A DNA stretch of 64,000 nt, taken from assembly GCF_003201975.1 (NCBI RefSeq), contig NZ_QJJQ01000010.1, forward strand, positions 124,001 through 188,000, read 5' to 3'. Under the pieces are notes generated by a model that saw only the letters and a list, made by a program, of their open reading frames with translations, had not been told where the DNA came from and made no database searches. This document shows positions 19,491 through 29,542 of this stretch, in pieces (the stretch's first letter is position 1; the number at the start of each line of letters is the position of its first letter). The DNA is from Pseudogracilibacillus auburnensis (lineage in GTDB: Bacteria; Bacillota; Bacilli; Bacillales; Amphibacillaceae). The translations under genes were made by a program, and so were the position numbers.

Positions 19491-20553
19491 TGCTAGCCCC
19501 TCCCTCTTCAATTGGGGTAACTAATCTAATATATGTACCTTTATCGATGGCCGAATGAATAGAAAGCACACCATTAATTAATTCAGCTCGTTCTTTCATG
19601 CCATATAATCCTAAACCAGTGCCTTGTGGGCTTGCATTCTCCAACTCAAATCCACATCCATCGTCAATGATGTGCAAACATAATTGATTATTTTCTTCCA
19701 ATAGTTTCACTGTTACCTCATCCACATTAGCATACTTTATCGCGTTTAACACTGCTTCTTGACAGATCCGGTAAACCGCTGTTTCAATTTCCCCTTCATA
19801 CCTATTCGTGTCAATATTCGATTGAAAATGGACAACGATTCCATAATTTATATCGATTGACTTAAAATGTGCCCTAAAAGCAGATTCTAAACCTAGATCG
19901 TCAAGTGTTGCTGGTCTTAATTCAACAGATAAATGTTGGATATCTTCCAATAGTCGCATTAAAGTTCCTTCCGTTTCACGGATTTTATTCACCACCTCTT
20001 CATTTTTCGTCATATATTTTACTACACGAATATCGACTAAAAGACTTAACATTTCCTGTGCCACACTATCATGTAACTCTCTAGAAATTCGCTTTCTTTC
20101 ATCCTCCTGCGCTTTCATGACACGATTCATCAGCAGTTTTTGGTGTAATGTTTCTTGTGTTTTAATATGTTCAGATAAATCACGTAACATTAACACACGA
20201 ATTTCATTCTCTTCATCAACAGTTTGAATACTTGCAGAATATGGGATAACTCCTTTTCCAACCGTTTCTAAGTACACTTGAAAGGAAGCTAAATCTTTAT
20301 TTGAGTTCGCTACATAACAAGATGTACAAGTCCTTAATTCATCGATCGTCGTATATCCTCGACAAGCCATACAGATAGCGTTTGATTTCCCTGCCACCAT
20401 TTGGGCAAACATTTCATCTGTTAATATGTGTTTTGCTGCACGATTCATTGCAATTACTTTTCCAATTTTGTTTAGAATAAAAATTTTTTCATTCGCATTT
20501 TCAAAAAAGTTTTTTAAAATAAATGGTAACTTTTCTTGTGAAATTTGTATCAC
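19471..20553 (-). CDS. nreB: Oxygen-sensing histidine kinase NreB
   Basis: 360-aa cytosolic kinase. The N-terminal PAS domain holds four cysteines, Cys61, Cys64, Cys76 and Cys79, with the same spacing as the O2-labile [4Fe-4S] ligands of Staphylococcus carnosus NreB. The HisKA_3 phosphoacceptor is His161 (ELHDSVAQ), followed by a HATPase domain ([24 protein letters not shown]). GTG start within nreA's end (4-base overlap). With NreA and NreC it forms the O2/nitrate switch of the operon. Confidence 0.94.
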   Translation of the reverse strand: MIQISQEKLPFILKNFFENANEKIFILNKIGKVIAMNRAAKHILTDEMFAQMVAGKSNAICMACRGYTTIDELRTCTSCYVANSNKDLASFQVYLETVGKGVIPYSASIQTVDEENEIRVLMLRDLSEHIKTQETLHQKLLMNRVMKAQEDERKRISRELHDSVAQEMLSLLVDIRVVKYMTKNEEVVNKIRETEGTLMRLLEDIQHLSVELRPATLDDLGLESAFRAHFKSIDINYGIVVHFQSNIDTNRYEGEIETAVYRICQEAVLNAIKYANVDEVTVKLLEENNQLCLHIIDDGCGFELENASPQGTGLGLYGMKERAELINGVLSIHSAIDKGTYIRLVTPIEEGGASIENHHC

Positions 20554-21002
20554 TTTTTTACCATCTCCTTGAATAAAGAGCTAAATTCCTTCGTTACCCT
20601 ATGATTGAATTGATCGATAAGTTCATCTGTCATCTTATTATACGATCTAAAACCTGCCACGACGACTCCAATGACACGACTTTCTTCATAAAGGGGGATC
20701 GCTCCAATGCTTTTTAGCCCTTCAGCCATAATAATTGGATAGTGATGAAAATTCTTTCGCTTTATTTCTTCATCTACATTGACGATAAATACCGGTCTGC
20801 CAGTTTTTAACGCTTGACCCGCTACCCCTTTTCCCGTCTTTAAAATAATTCGTAAATACCGTTTAGAGTTATTACCTGAACCATACACAGACTTTATCTC
20901 ATATGTGTTACTAGCATTTTGGAGAAATGCAATTTTAATAAAGTCAAAATGACACTTATCTTTTATCTTTTCAATTCTCTCCTGAATATCTCTATCCTTC
21001 AT
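20550..21002 (-). CDS. nreA: Nitrate receptor NreA (GAF domain)
   Basis: 150 aa, a single GAF domain of the size of staphylococcal NreA, which binds nitrate and restrains NreB when nitrate is absent. Identification rests on fold (GKGVAGQALKTGRPVFIVNVDEE, GAIPLYEESRVIGVVVAGFRS) and on position directly before nreB. AGGGAG precedes the ATG; 22 bases follow the narI stop. Confidence 0.88.
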   Translation of the reverse strand: MKDRDIQERIEKIKDKCHFDFIKIAFLQNASNTYEIKSVYGSGNNSKRYLRIILKTGKGVAGQALKTGRPVFIVNVDEEIKRKNFHHYPIIMAEGLKSIGAIPLYEESRVIGVVVAGFRSYNKMTDELIDQFNHRVTKEFSSLFKEMVKK

Positions 21003-21024
21003 ACGATAAACTCCCTATTTAAAT

Positions 21025-21720
21025 CTAACCAAGCTTTCTTTTGGAAGATTCATGTCTTCTATATAAAATATAACTTCTACCTACATAGTTTAACGGAACA
21101 CTCCATACATGGACAAGTCTTGTAAATGGCCAGATGGCGAAAATAAGAAATCCTGTTAGCACATGTAGTTTAAATGCTAACGGTACGCCCGACATTAGCT
21201 GAGCATTTGGCTGAAGCGTAAATAGTGTTCTAAACCAGACGGAAAGAGAATCTCTGTAATCAAATTCTGGAACTACGTTATTTGTAACAAGAGAAGCATA
21301 TACGCCAATAAATACGATAAATAGAAGGAAACTATTCACAATTAAATCAGATGCTGAGGATAAATGCCGAACTGTTTTTTTAGTAAAACGTCTCATCGTT
21401 AAAATAAACATACCTGCAAGGGTAACGAGTCCAAAAAAACCACCAATCCAAACGGCTCCTAAATGGTACATATGGTCACTAACTCCAACAGCACGTGTCC
21501 ATTGTTTTGGTATACCAAGTCCTGAAACATGCCCTAAAAAAACAGGGATAATTCCGATATGAAATAAAAAACTACCAATCATTAATTGCTTTTTTTCGAT
21601 GAATTCACTAGATTTTGCTGTCCACCCAAACTGATCATAACGATATCTGAAAATATGTCCGACAATAAAAATAACGATACAAAGATACGGAAAAATAACC
21701 CAAAGAAACTGATCAATCAT
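21025..21720 (-). CDS. narI: Respiratory nitrate reductase gamma subunit NarI
   Basis: 231-aa cytochrome b subunit with five membrane helices that passes electrons from menaquinol to NarH. Histidines suited to bind the two haems lie in IVGHIFRYRYDQFGW, in the LGHVSGLG region, and in the C-terminal HVLTGFLIFAIWPFTRLVHVWSVP. I chose ATG 21720 (nine bases from GAGGAGG) over a GTG two codons earlier. Overlaps narJ by 8 bases. Confidence 0.93.
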   Translation of the reverse strand: MIDQFLWVIFPYLCIVIFIVGHIFRYRYDQFGWTAKSSEFIEKKQLMIGSFLFHIGIIPVFLGHVSGLGIPKQWTRAVGVSDHMYHLGAVWIGGFFGLVTLAGMFILTMRRFTKKTVRHLSSASDLIVNSFLLFIVFIGVYASLVTNNVVPEFDYRDSLSVWFRTLFTLQPNAQLMSGVPLAFKLHVLTGFLIFAIWPFTRLVHVWSVPLNYVGRSYILYRRHESSKRKLG

Positions 21721-22285
21721 TGGCACGTACCTCCTCTTGGGTGATGCAAGATTTAAATGCTTTTCTCATTCCTCTTATTAAGTGGACATAAGGGCTTTCA
21801 TACTTTTCTAAGGCATTCATTAAATGGTAAGATCCATCTTCTAAAACGGCTAGCAAAAGCGAAAAACTTTGATCTGCCCGTTGATCTCCCTTCCATTCTG
21901 CTGCATAAATAAATTCACACATAAGTGGTAATAAGTCTGCTAGTTCACCTTTCTCCATATGGAGCCCGAACATTTCATATAACACTTTTAATCGTGCTAA
22001 CATTTGCCCACGTTCTTTGGCGTCTTCAAACTTCACATAGGTCATAAATAATGTAGCATCTTTTTGGAAGTCAAAAATTTCAGTATACATCATTTGCAAT
22101 TCATCTAAACTTATATCGTGCATTTCATTCCAATATTTTTGAATGTCGGAAAAAAAGGGATGGGATCGGGCAATATGGTCCTCCACCCCATCTAAATAAA
22201 ATGGTGATTCTTCCGGATAGGATAGATGCTCAGAAAAGAAGCCGAAAATATCCTTTTGTTCATATAGTTTATCGAGGTCAATCAC
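21713..22285 (-). CDS. narJ: Nitrate reductase assembly chaperone NarJ
   Basis: 190 aa from GTG 22285 preceded by GGAGG; a longer frame to 22387 runs inside narH and adds residues unlike the family. NarJ proteins bind apo-NarG and help load molybdenum cofactor and Fe-S clusters. Family-like segments: FGFFSEHLSYPEE and LYEMFGLHMEKGELADLLPLMCEF. Overlaps narH by 8 bases and narI by 8. Confidence 0.9.
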   Translation of the reverse strand: MIDLDKLYEQKDIFGFFSEHLSYPEESPFYLDGVEDHIARSHPFFSDIQKYWNEMHDISLDELQMMYTEIFDFQKDATLFMTYVKFEDAKERGQMLARLKVLYEMFGLHMEKGELADLLPLMCEFIYAAEWKGDQRADQSFSLLLAVLEDGSYHLMNALEKYESPYVHLIRGMRKAFKSCITQEEVRAND

Positions 22286-23885
22286 GCCAGATCCCTCCAT
22301 AAAAGTTCTCTTTATAAATATCTTCACCTGTTTTTCCTTGCTGAGACGGTGAAATCGGACCACAACCATCACACTCACCATTGGCACCCATTACAGAATA
22401 AGTAAACTGATTTTGCTCTGGACTTGAAATACCACTACCCATTTCATCATATCCAGCTGATCCCTGTGAACGATACACATTCATCTGTGCCTCTTTATGA
22501 GAAGTTGGAATAACGAACCGATCTTCATATTTTGCGATTGCAAGGAGTCGGTACATTTGCTTCGTTTGATGTGCCGTTAATCCAACTCGAGCAAGTCTCG
22601 ATTCATCAAAATCACGACCTGATGAGATTGCTCTCATATAAGAACGCATCATCGCCATTCGTTGGAGTGATCCTTTGACAGTTTCTGTGTCACCCGCCGT
22701 TAGCATATTCGCTAAATATTGAATTGGAATTCTCATTTCCTCAATTGCAGGGAAAATCATATCTGGGTTTTTAATAGAGTCTTTTCCTTCGAAATAATTC
22801 ATAATTGGACTAAGTGGTGGTACATACCAAACCATTGGTAATGTTCTATATTCTGGATGTAAAGGGAAAGCCAACTTGTGTTCAATCGCTAGTTGGTATA
22901 CTGGCGAATTTTGTGCTGCCTCAATCCAATCTTCCGCAATACCATCTTTTCTTGCTTGGGCAATTACTTTCGGATCATTTGGATCTAAAAACAAGTCACA
23001 TTGTGCCTCATATAAATCTTTTGGGTCTGGTGTTGATGCTGCATCAAGTACTTTATCAGCATCATATAAAAGAACACCTAGATAACGAATTCTCCCTGTA
23101 CATGTTTCAGAGCAGACTGTTGGAAGTCCAGATTCAATTCTTGGGAAACAAAAGGTGCATTTTTCTGCTTTATTCGTTTTCCAGTTAAAATATACTTTCT
23201 TATATGGACAGCCCGTCATACAATAACGCCACCCACGACATGCCTCTTGGTCAACGAGAACGATTCCATCTTCATCTCGCTTATACATTGCGCCCGAAGG
23301 ACAAGACGCAACACAACTTGGATTTAAACAATGTTCACAAAGGCGTGGTAAATACATCATGAACGCTTGTTCAAAGTTAAATTTAATCTCTTCTTCTATT
23401 TTTTGAATGTTTGGATCGGTTGGCCCTGTCACATGAGCACCTGCCAATTGATCTTCCCAATTTGGACCCCATTCAGGATCGATATATTCGCCAGTGATGG
23501 ATGATTTTGCACGAGCAACAGGTGTATGTTTACTGTCTTTTGACATTGTTAAGTTTTCATAATCATATGTCCATGGCTCATAGTAATCTTTCATTTCTGG
23601 CATATCAGGATTGTAGAAAATTTTCCCGAAAGCAATCTTGGAAAGTTTTGATCCTGATTTTAATTCAAGCTTTCCATTCCGTAATTGCCAGCCACCTTTA
23701 TACATATCCTGGTCTTCCCAACGTTTCGGATAACCAATTCCAGGTTTTGTTTCTACGTTATTAAACCACATATATTCTGCACCTTCACGGTTCGTCCATG
23801 TCGTTTTACACGTCACACTACATGTATGACAACCAATACATTTATCCAAGTTCATGACCATTGCGATTTGTGCTTTAATCTTCAA
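22278..23885 (-). CDS. narH: Respiratory nitrate reductase beta subunit NarH
   Basis: 535-aa iron-sulfur subunit carrying electrons between NarI and NarG. Cysteine clusters: CIGCHTCSVTC near the N-terminus, CEHCLNPSCVASCPSGA, CRGWRYCMTGCPYKK (tryptophan in place of one cysteine, as in the family's [3Fe-4S] site) and CTFCFPRIESGLPTVCSETC. TTG start with AAGGAGG; overlaps narG by 11 bases. The C-terminal YKENFYGGIWRD is complete. Confidence 0.96.
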   Translation of the reverse strand: MKIKAQIAMVMNLDKCIGCHTCSVTCKTTWTNREGAEYMWFNNVETKPGIGYPKRWEDQDMYKGGWQLRNGKLELKSGSKLSKIAFGKIFYNPDMPEMKDYYEPWTYDYENLTMSKDSKHTPVARAKSSITGEYIDPEWGPNWEDQLAGAHVTGPTDPNIQKIEEEIKFNFEQAFMMYLPRLCEHCLNPSCVASCPSGAMYKRDEDGIVLVDQEACRGWRYCMTGCPYKKVYFNWKTNKAEKCTFCFPRIESGLPTVCSETCTGRIRYLGVLLYDADKVLDAASTPDPKDLYEAQCDLFLDPNDPKVIAQARKDGIAEDWIEAAQNSPVYQLAIEHKLAFPLHPEYRTLPMVWYVPPLSPIMNYFEGKDSIKNPDMIFPAIEEMRIPIQYLANMLTAGDTETVKGSLQRMAMMRSYMRAISSGRDFDESRLARVGLTAHQTKQMYRLLAIAKYEDRFVIPTSHKEAQMNVYRSQGSAGYDEMGSGISSPEQNQFTYSVMGANGECDGCGPISPSQQGKTGEDIYKENFYGGIWRD

Positions 23886-26800
23886 GCCAATTTACCTCCT
23901 TCTTTTTGCGAACTGCTACATATTCATCACGTTGGTTTCCAATTGGCCCATAGTAATTAAATCCGTAACTAAGTTGCGCATATCCTCCCACCATTTGTGT
24001 AGGTTTCAGATGAATACGAGTTGGCGCATTATGACTTCCACCGCGAGTATCCGTTAATTCAGAACTAGGCACATGGATATGCTTATCTTGTGCATGATAC
24101 ATAAACATCGTTCCTTTTGGCATACGGTGACTAACTACTGCACGCGCTGTGACGACACCATTTCTGTTATACACTTCTAGCCAATCATTGTCATCAATTT
24201 GATGTGCTTTTGCATCTTCATCCGATATCCAAACGGTTGGTCCACCTCTAAACAATGTCAACATATGGTGATTGTCTTGATAGGTCGAATGAATATTCCA
24301 TTTTCCATGAGGTGTTAAATAGCGTAGAACAAGCGCATCTTTTCCGCCTTTTACCTCTTTATCCCGCGGCCCAAAAACCATTGGTGGAAGTGTTGGCTTA
24401 AAGATTGGAAGTGATTCTCCAAATTCCAAAAATAATTCATGATCTAAATAAAAATGTTGTCTACCTGTTAACGTTCTAAATGGTACAAGTCTTTCAATAT
24501 TTGTCGTAAATGGCGAATATCGTCTTCCTAATTTATTAGAGCCACTGAATACTGGTGTAGGAATTACTTCTCTTGGCTGTGCAGTTATACTTTGAAAAGT
24601 AAAGCGTTCTGCCGCTCGATCAGCTGAAATATCTTTCAGTTCTACTCCAGTATCTTCTTCCGCTGCTTCAAATGCTTTTTGTGATACTCTTCCATTTGTT
24701 GCCGATGATAAAGTAAGCATTGCTTCTGCTACTTGTTTTGCTGTATGCAATTTCGGTAATCCATTTTTAATTGTTTCATCAAAATGAACCCCATTTATTC
24801 CTTTTAACATATCGTACTGCTCTTTCACAGAGAAATTAACTCCGTGTGCACCAACTTTTCCAGTTTCTATATTTGGACCAAGTGATACATATTTATCATA
24901 AATTTGCGTATAATCACGCTCAACAATTTGCATACCAGGCATTGTTTTCCCTGGGATCGCATCGATTTCACCTTTTTTCCAATCCTTCACCTTACCGTAA
25001 GGCTGGGCAATTTCTTGCGGTGAATCATGGGCAAGTGGTGCGGTAACGAGATCTTTATATTTACCAGGTAAATGTGTTTTAGCCATTTCTGAAAATTCTT
25101 TTGCTATTGTTCGGTAAATATCCCAATCTGATCTTGCTTGCCATAATGGATCTACTGCTCGGTTAAATGGATGGACGAATGGGTGCATATCTGTCGATGA
25201 TAAATCTTCTTTTTCGTACCATGTTGCCGCTGGTAAAACGATATCTGCATAAATCGGTGTCGTCGTCATGCGAAAGTCTAATGCGATTAGCAGATCTAAT
25301 TTCCCTTCGACATCATCACGCCATTTCATTTCTTCTGGTTTCATTTCTTCATTTGGTTTCGCAAATAAATTATCGGTTGCACCAAATAAATGTTTCATGA
25401 AATATTCTTGACCTTTAGCAGAACTTGACACTAGATTTGAACGCCATACAAATAACGTTCTTGGGAAGTTTTCTGGTGCATCTGGGTCTTCAACAGCAAA
25501 ACTTGTTTCTCCAGATTTTAATTGCTCAACTGTATGTTCAATAATTTCTTCATCTGATTTCTTTCCTGCTTTGGCAGCTTCTTCAGCAAATAATAAACTA
25601 TTTTTATTAAATTGCGGATAGGATGGTAGCCAACCTAACCGTGCAGCAAGAACATTAAAGTCAGCCGGATGTTTGTAGCGCAACTTTTCCCCAATTGGTG
25701 ATTTTAACGTATCTGTTCCAGCCTCCTCATATTTCCATTGATCTGTAGCAAAGTAGAAAAAGGATGTCGCATTTTGCAGTCGTGGTGGTGCTTGCCAATC
25801 CCTTGCAAAAGCAATATTATTCCATCCTTCAATAGGACGACATTTTTCTTGACCGACATAGTGCGCCCATCCTCCACCGTTGACTCCTTGAGAAGCTGTT
25901 AATATGACTAAGTTCAAAATTGACCTGTAAATCGTATCACTATTAAACCAATGGTTAATTCCAGCCCCCATAATAATCATCGAACGTCCACCAGTATCAA
26001 GAGCGTTTTGGGCAAATTCACGTGCAATTTGTGTCACTAGTTCAGATTTAACATTCGTAATTTTTTCTTGCCATTTAGGTGTATAAATCGATGTTTCATC
26101 ATCATAACCTGATGCGACAAATGTTGCTCCATCCCGTTTTACACCATATTGACTTAACATCAAATCATATACCGTTGCGACAAGCTTTGTCGTGCCATCT
26201 GCACATGAAATTCTTTTCACTGGAATGGAACGTGTAAATGTCCCATTTCCTTCCTCGTCAAAGTAAGGAAAAACAATTTCCATCCATTCACTATTTTGAT
26301 CAATGACAGACATTGCCGGATCGATTTTCGTACCATCGTCATTTTCTAACATTAGATTCCATTTCGCACCCTCTTCCCAGCGCTGCCCCATCGTTCCATT
26401 TGGTACGATAATATTATTCGTATTTTCATCTAGAATGACTGGCTTCCATTCGGCATGGCCAGTTTCAAGACCTAAATCACTTGCACGTAAAAAACGGCCT
26501 GCCTTGTAGGAGTCTTCATGCTCATCAAGCATAATTAAAAATGGCATATCCGTATATTGTTTCGCATAATGAATAAACGTTTCTTCCTGACGCTGCACGT
26601 AAAATTCATCTAAAATAACATGAGTCATTGCCTGGGCTACTGCTGCATCTGTTCCTGGATTTGCAGCTATCCAATCATCTGCATGTGTGACACTTTCCGC
26701 ATAATCTGGTGCAACAGATACTACTTTTGTCCCTTTATACCGCACTTCCGTTAAAAAATGAGCATCTGGTGTTCTTGTTAGTGGAACGTTTGAACCCCAC

Positions 26801-27549
26801 ATAATAATATAGCCCGCATTAAACCAATCACTTGATTCGGGTACATCTGTTTGTTCTCCCCAAATCTGGGGAGATGATGGCGGTAAATCTGCATACCAAT
26901 CATAAAAACTAAGCATTTCTCCTCCTAATAGAGAAAGAAACCTTGCACCTGAGGCATAACTTACCATCGACATTGCTGGAATTGGGGTAAACCCTGCAAT
27001 TCGATCTGGTCCATATTTTTGAATCGTATAAATGAGTTGCGCTGAGATAAGTGCTGTCGCATCACGCCAATCGACGCGCACGTGTCCACCCTTTCCCCGT
27101 GCGCGTTTATATGTAGCTGATTTCTCTTTATCTTCTACAATACTTGCCCATGCGTTAACAGGATCTTTATGTTCTTCTAAAGCCTCCCTCCATAAGTTCC
27201 ATAGCTTTCCACGCATATAAGGATACTTCACACGTAGCGGGCTATATTCATACCACGAAAATGACGCTCCACGTGGGCATCCTCTTGGCTCAAATTCAGG
27301 CATATCTGGTCCACAAGAAGGATAATCAATTTGTTGATTTTCCCACGTTATCACACCATTTTTCACAAACACTTTCCAACTACATGATCCGGTACAGTTT
27401 ACACCATGTGTTGTCCGAACTACTTTATCATGTGACCAACGTTGACGATACATGTTTTCCCAATCTCTATTTTTCTCTTCCAGCGCTGACCAGTTCCCTG
27501 CATACTTTTCAACTGGTTTGAAATATTGTAACCCTACTTTTCTTTTCAT
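23875..27549 (-). CDS. narG: Respiratory nitrate reductase alpha subunit NarG
   Basis: 1224-aa catalytic subunit reducing nitrate to nitrite at bis-MGD molybdenum on the cytoplasmic side of the membrane. The N-terminus HGVNCTGSCSWKVFVKNG holds the His and Cys ligands of the FS0 cluster. Molybdopterin-domain segments such as YGPDRIAGFTPIPAMSMVSY, SSDWFNAGYIIMWGSN (Asp ligand region) and ADIVLPAATWYEKEDLSS are present. First gene of narGHJI-nreABC-HHE-narK. The promoter with NreC box lies about 70-110 bases upstream. Confidence 0.97.
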   Translation of the reverse strand: MKRKVGLQYFKPVEKYAGNWSALEEKNRDWENMYRQRWSHDKVVRTTHGVNCTGSCSWKVFVKNGVITWENQQIDYPSCGPDMPEFEPRGCPRGASFSWYEYSPLRVKYPYMRGKLWNLWREALEEHKDPVNAWASIVEDKEKSATYKRARGKGGHVRVDWRDATALISAQLIYTIQKYGPDRIAGFTPIPAMSMVSYASGARFLSLLGGEMLSFYDWYADLPPSSPQIWGEQTDVPESSDWFNAGYIIMWGSNVPLTRTPDAHFLTEVRYKGTKVVSVAPDYAESVTHADDWIAANPGTDAAVAQAMTHVILDEFYVQRQEETFIHYAKQYTDMPFLIMLDEHEDSYKAGRFLRASDLGLETGHAEWKPVILDENTNNIIVPNGTMGQRWEEGAKWNLMLENDDGTKIDPAMSVIDQNSEWMEIVFPYFDEEGNGTFTRSIPVKRISCADGTTKLVATVYDLMLSQYGVKRDGATFVASGYDDETSIYTPKWQEKITNVKSELVTQIAREFAQNALDTGGRSMIIMGAGINHWFNSDTIYRSILNLVILTASQGVNGGGWAHYVGQEKCRPIEGWNNIAFARDWQAPPRLQNATSFFYFATDQWKYEEAGTDTLKSPIGEKLRYKHPADFNVLAARLGWLPSYPQFNKNSLLFAEEAAKAGKKSDEEIIEHTVEQLKSGETSFAVEDPDAPENFPRTLFVWRSNLVSSSAKGQEYFMKHLFGATDNLFAKPNEEMKPEEMKWRDDVEGKLDLLIALDFRMTTTPIYADIVLPAATWYEKEDLSSTDMHPFVHPFNRAVDPLWQARSDWDIYRTIAKEFSEMAKTHLPGKYKDLVTAPLAHDSPQEIAQPYGKVKDWKKGEIDAIPGKTMPGMQIVERDYTQIYDKYVSLGPNIETGKVGAHGVNFSVKEQYDMLKGINGVHFDETIKNGLPKLHTAKQVAEAMLTLSSATNGRVSQKAFEAAEEDTGVELKDISADRAAERFTFQSITAQPREVIPTPVFSGSNKLGRRYSPFTTNIERLVPFRTLTGRQHFYLDHELFLEFGESLPIFKPTLPPMVFGPRDKEVKGGKDALVLRYLTPHGKWNIHSTYQDNHHMLTLFRGGPTVWISDEDAKAHQIDDNDWLEVYNRNGVVTARAVVSHRMPKGTMFMYHAQDKHIHVPSSELTDTRGGSHNAPTRIHLKPTQMVGGYAQLSYGFNYYGPIGNQRDEYVAVRKKKEVNWLED

Positions 27550-27617
27550 GAAGCTTATTCACTCCTTATGTGAATGATAGAAAGATCTGACAGGCAAAAT
27601 ATAAATCTATTATTCTT

Positions 27618-27661
27618 AGATTAAAAGATTATTCTGTCATCTTCAATTAGGGAATAACCTA
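27618..27661 (-). promoter_or_regulatory. nar operon promoter with NreC-type box
   Basis: On the minus strand: -35 TTGAAG (27641-27646), 17-base spacer, -10 TAATCT (27618-27623). Directly upstream and touching the -35 is TAGGG-N4-ACCTA (27648-27661), one mismatch from the NreC site TAGGGN4CCCTA described in Staphylococcus carnosus. This placement suits an activator contacting RNA polymerase. Confidence 0.72.
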
Positions 27662-27727
27662 AATTTGAAATATACATTCCCTTATTTATTCATCGTCAAA
27701 CAGAAATCGTCGACACAATCTATCGTA

Positions 27728-27853
27728 TTTCATTATTCAATATTTCAGTTAACAATCCGAACAACGGATTTGTTATTGGTTTTCACTCTAGGTGTTATAC
27801 ATCCTCGAATATAAAGATTTTTCAATGTGTCATGTTCGGATTTATCCTTGGAA
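27728..27853. repeat. Inverted-end intergenic repeat, copy 1 (upstream of narG)
   Basis: Bounded by AATCCGAACA (27754-27763) and TGTTCGGATT (27833-27842), perfect inverted partners, with shared flanks TTTCATTATTCA on the left and TATCCTTGGAATT on the right. The same ends and flanks recur at 60759-60950, upstream of mvaA. No ORF. Confidence 0.65.
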
Positions 27854-27886
27854 TTAGCATTGATGAATTAACTCATCAGCAAACAT

Positions 27887-27930
27887 AATAGGGTTGTCCT
27901 AAAAATGTTTATTTAAAGGACAACCCTATT
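27887..27930 (-). terminator. Terminator-like hairpin after the osmoprotectant operon
   Basis: 14-bp perfect stem AATAGGGTTGTCCT / AGGACAACCCTATT about 60 bases beyond the binding-protein stop. The T-run is weak on the minus strand. Confidence 0.6.
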
Positions 27931-27992
27931 AATTAAATTTAATCTACTGAAAAAAAGATAGCAAATCCAGTTCTTCACCATTAGATACAATT

Positions 27993-28892
27993 TCAGCCTT
28001 CGTTTGGAATCAATCCTTTTTCAATTAAAAATTGACGTGCCACCTCTTCCGGTTTTTCATCATCAATATCAACACGTGCATTCATTTGCAACATATCTTC
28101 TTCACTAATTTGACCTGCCAGTTTATTAATAGCATCTGCCAATTCTGGCATTTCTTCTAATAGTTCTTGGCGTACAATTGGAACTGCATCATATTTAGGG
28201 AAAAATTGTAGGTCATCTTCCGTCGTTACTAAATCAAACAGCTGTAATCTACTATCTGTTGTGAATCCAGGAATGACATCCACTTCCCCATTTTTCACAG
28301 CATCATACATAATATTAGGATCAAGACTTTTTGTATCAGAAAACTCAAATGGGTAAGCTTTTACTAAATCATCATACCCTTCTCCCACTCGTTCATAAAA
28401 TGCATGCGGTGCACCGAAAACCATCTCCTTCCCTTTCGAATATTCCGCTAAATCTGAGTACGTAGTAGCATCGATTCCGCTTTCTTTGGCGTATGCAAGT
28501 GTATACGTATTTTCAAACCCCAATGGTTCAAGCCAGGTGACATCATATGCCTCCTCATAGCCCGCTTTCACTCGCTCATAAACACTTTCCGAACTTTCTC
28601 CTGGTTCTGTTTCCTCTTCAAGAACATCCATCAGTCCTGTTCCAGTATACTCAACATATACATCGATTTCTCCTTTATCAATAGCTGGAGTAAGAATTGC
28701 CACTTCTCCTAATCCGTCTTTATATGTCACTTGATAATCAGTATGCTCCTCGATCACTAATCCAAGTATGTAAGGTAGAATAAATTGTTCTGTCCAAGGT
28801 TTACCACTGATTATTATTTCTTGTTTCCCTCCACCACAAGCAGTTAGTAAAACGACGATAAGAATGGTACTTAAGAAGAAACGTTTCATCAT
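27993..28892 (-). CDS. opuCC: Osmoprotectant ABC transporter substrate-binding lipoprotein (OpuCC/OpuBC-like)
   Basis: About 299 aa. An N-terminal signal peptide ends in a lipobox LLTACGGG, so the protein is anchored by a diacylglyceryl cysteine. The OpuAC-type type II binding fold is seen in GKPWTEQFILPYILG, IDVYVEYTGTGL and VDVIPGFTTDSR. The start is placed at 28892 because the earlier ATG (28904) contains the ribosome site GGAGG. Binds quaternary amines (betaine, choline or carnitine, not distinguishable here). Last gene of a three-gene operon. Confidence 0.87.
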   Translation of the reverse strand: MMKRFFLSTILIVVLLTACGGGKQEIIISGKPWTEQFILPYILGLVIEEHTDYQVTYKDGLGEVAILTPAIDKGEIDVYVEYTGTGLMDVLEEETEPGESSESVYERVKAGYEEAYDVTWLEPLGFENTYTLAYAKESGIDATTYSDLAEYSKGKEMVFGAPHAFYERVGEGYDDLVKAYPFEFSDTKSLDPNIMYDAVKNGEVDVIPGFTTDSRLQLFDLVTTEDDLQFFPKYDAVPIVRQELLEEMPELADAINKLAGQISEEDMLQMNARVDIDDEKPEEVARQFLIEKGLIPNEG

Positions 28893-28903
28893 TAAAACCT
28901 CCA

Positions 28904-29542
28904 TTATATTTTTAACCCTTTTGGTGTCACCTTTTTCTCTATTCCTTTTAAAACGATATCGAATAAAATCGCAAGGAGAGCTACCGGTAATGCTCCCGCT
29001 AACACAAGCGAATTATTGTATGATTGTAGCCCACGATAAATGACATCACCAAGTCCACCTGCACCGACAAATGTTGCAAGTGTCGCAATCCCGACTGTTA
29101 AAACAGTCGCTGTTCGTATTCCCGCCATAATAAATGGCAATGCCATCGGAAGCTCGATTTTTGTTAATATTTGATTTGGAGTCATCCCCATTCCACGACC
29201 CGCTTCAATAATCGATTGATCTACTCCTGTTAAACCAGCATATGTATTTCGTAAAATTGGAAGCAAAGCATAAATAATTAAGGCGACAAGCGCTGTCTTT
29301 GAACCGATCCCAATTAACGGTACTAAAAACCCAAACAAGGCGAGACTTGGAATCGTTTGAAAAATTGCTGTTACACCAATGATTGGTTCAGCGTATTTGC
29401 GATATCTCGCTACGTACATTCCGAGCGGTAATGCAATAAGCACCCCAATAGCAAGAGCGACAAAGGAAAGGAAAATATGTTGGAAAAACGCCTCTAAGAT
29501 TAAATCTGATCGATCGACAACCGTTTGAAAAAATGTATTCAC
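28904..29542 (-). CDS. opuCB: Osmoprotectant ABC transporter permease (OpuCB/OpuBB-like)
   Basis: 212 aa with about five membrane segments and the binding-protein-dependent inner-membrane signature EAGRGMGMTPNQILTKIELPMALP. Overlaps the ATPase gene by 4 bases. B. subtilis OpuC and OpuB have two permeases; only one is found here, so it presumably forms a homodimer. Confidence 0.87.
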   Translation of the reverse strand: MNTFFQTVVDRSDLILEAFFQHIFLSFVALAIGVLIALPLGMYVARYRKYAEPIIGVTAIFQTIPSLALFGFLVPLIGIGSKTALVALIIYALLPILRNTYAGLTGVDQSIIEAGRGMGMTPNQILTKIELPMALPFIMAGIRTATVLTVGIATLATFVGAGGLGDVIYRGLQSYNNSLVLAGALPVALLAILFDIVLKGIEKKVTPKGLKI

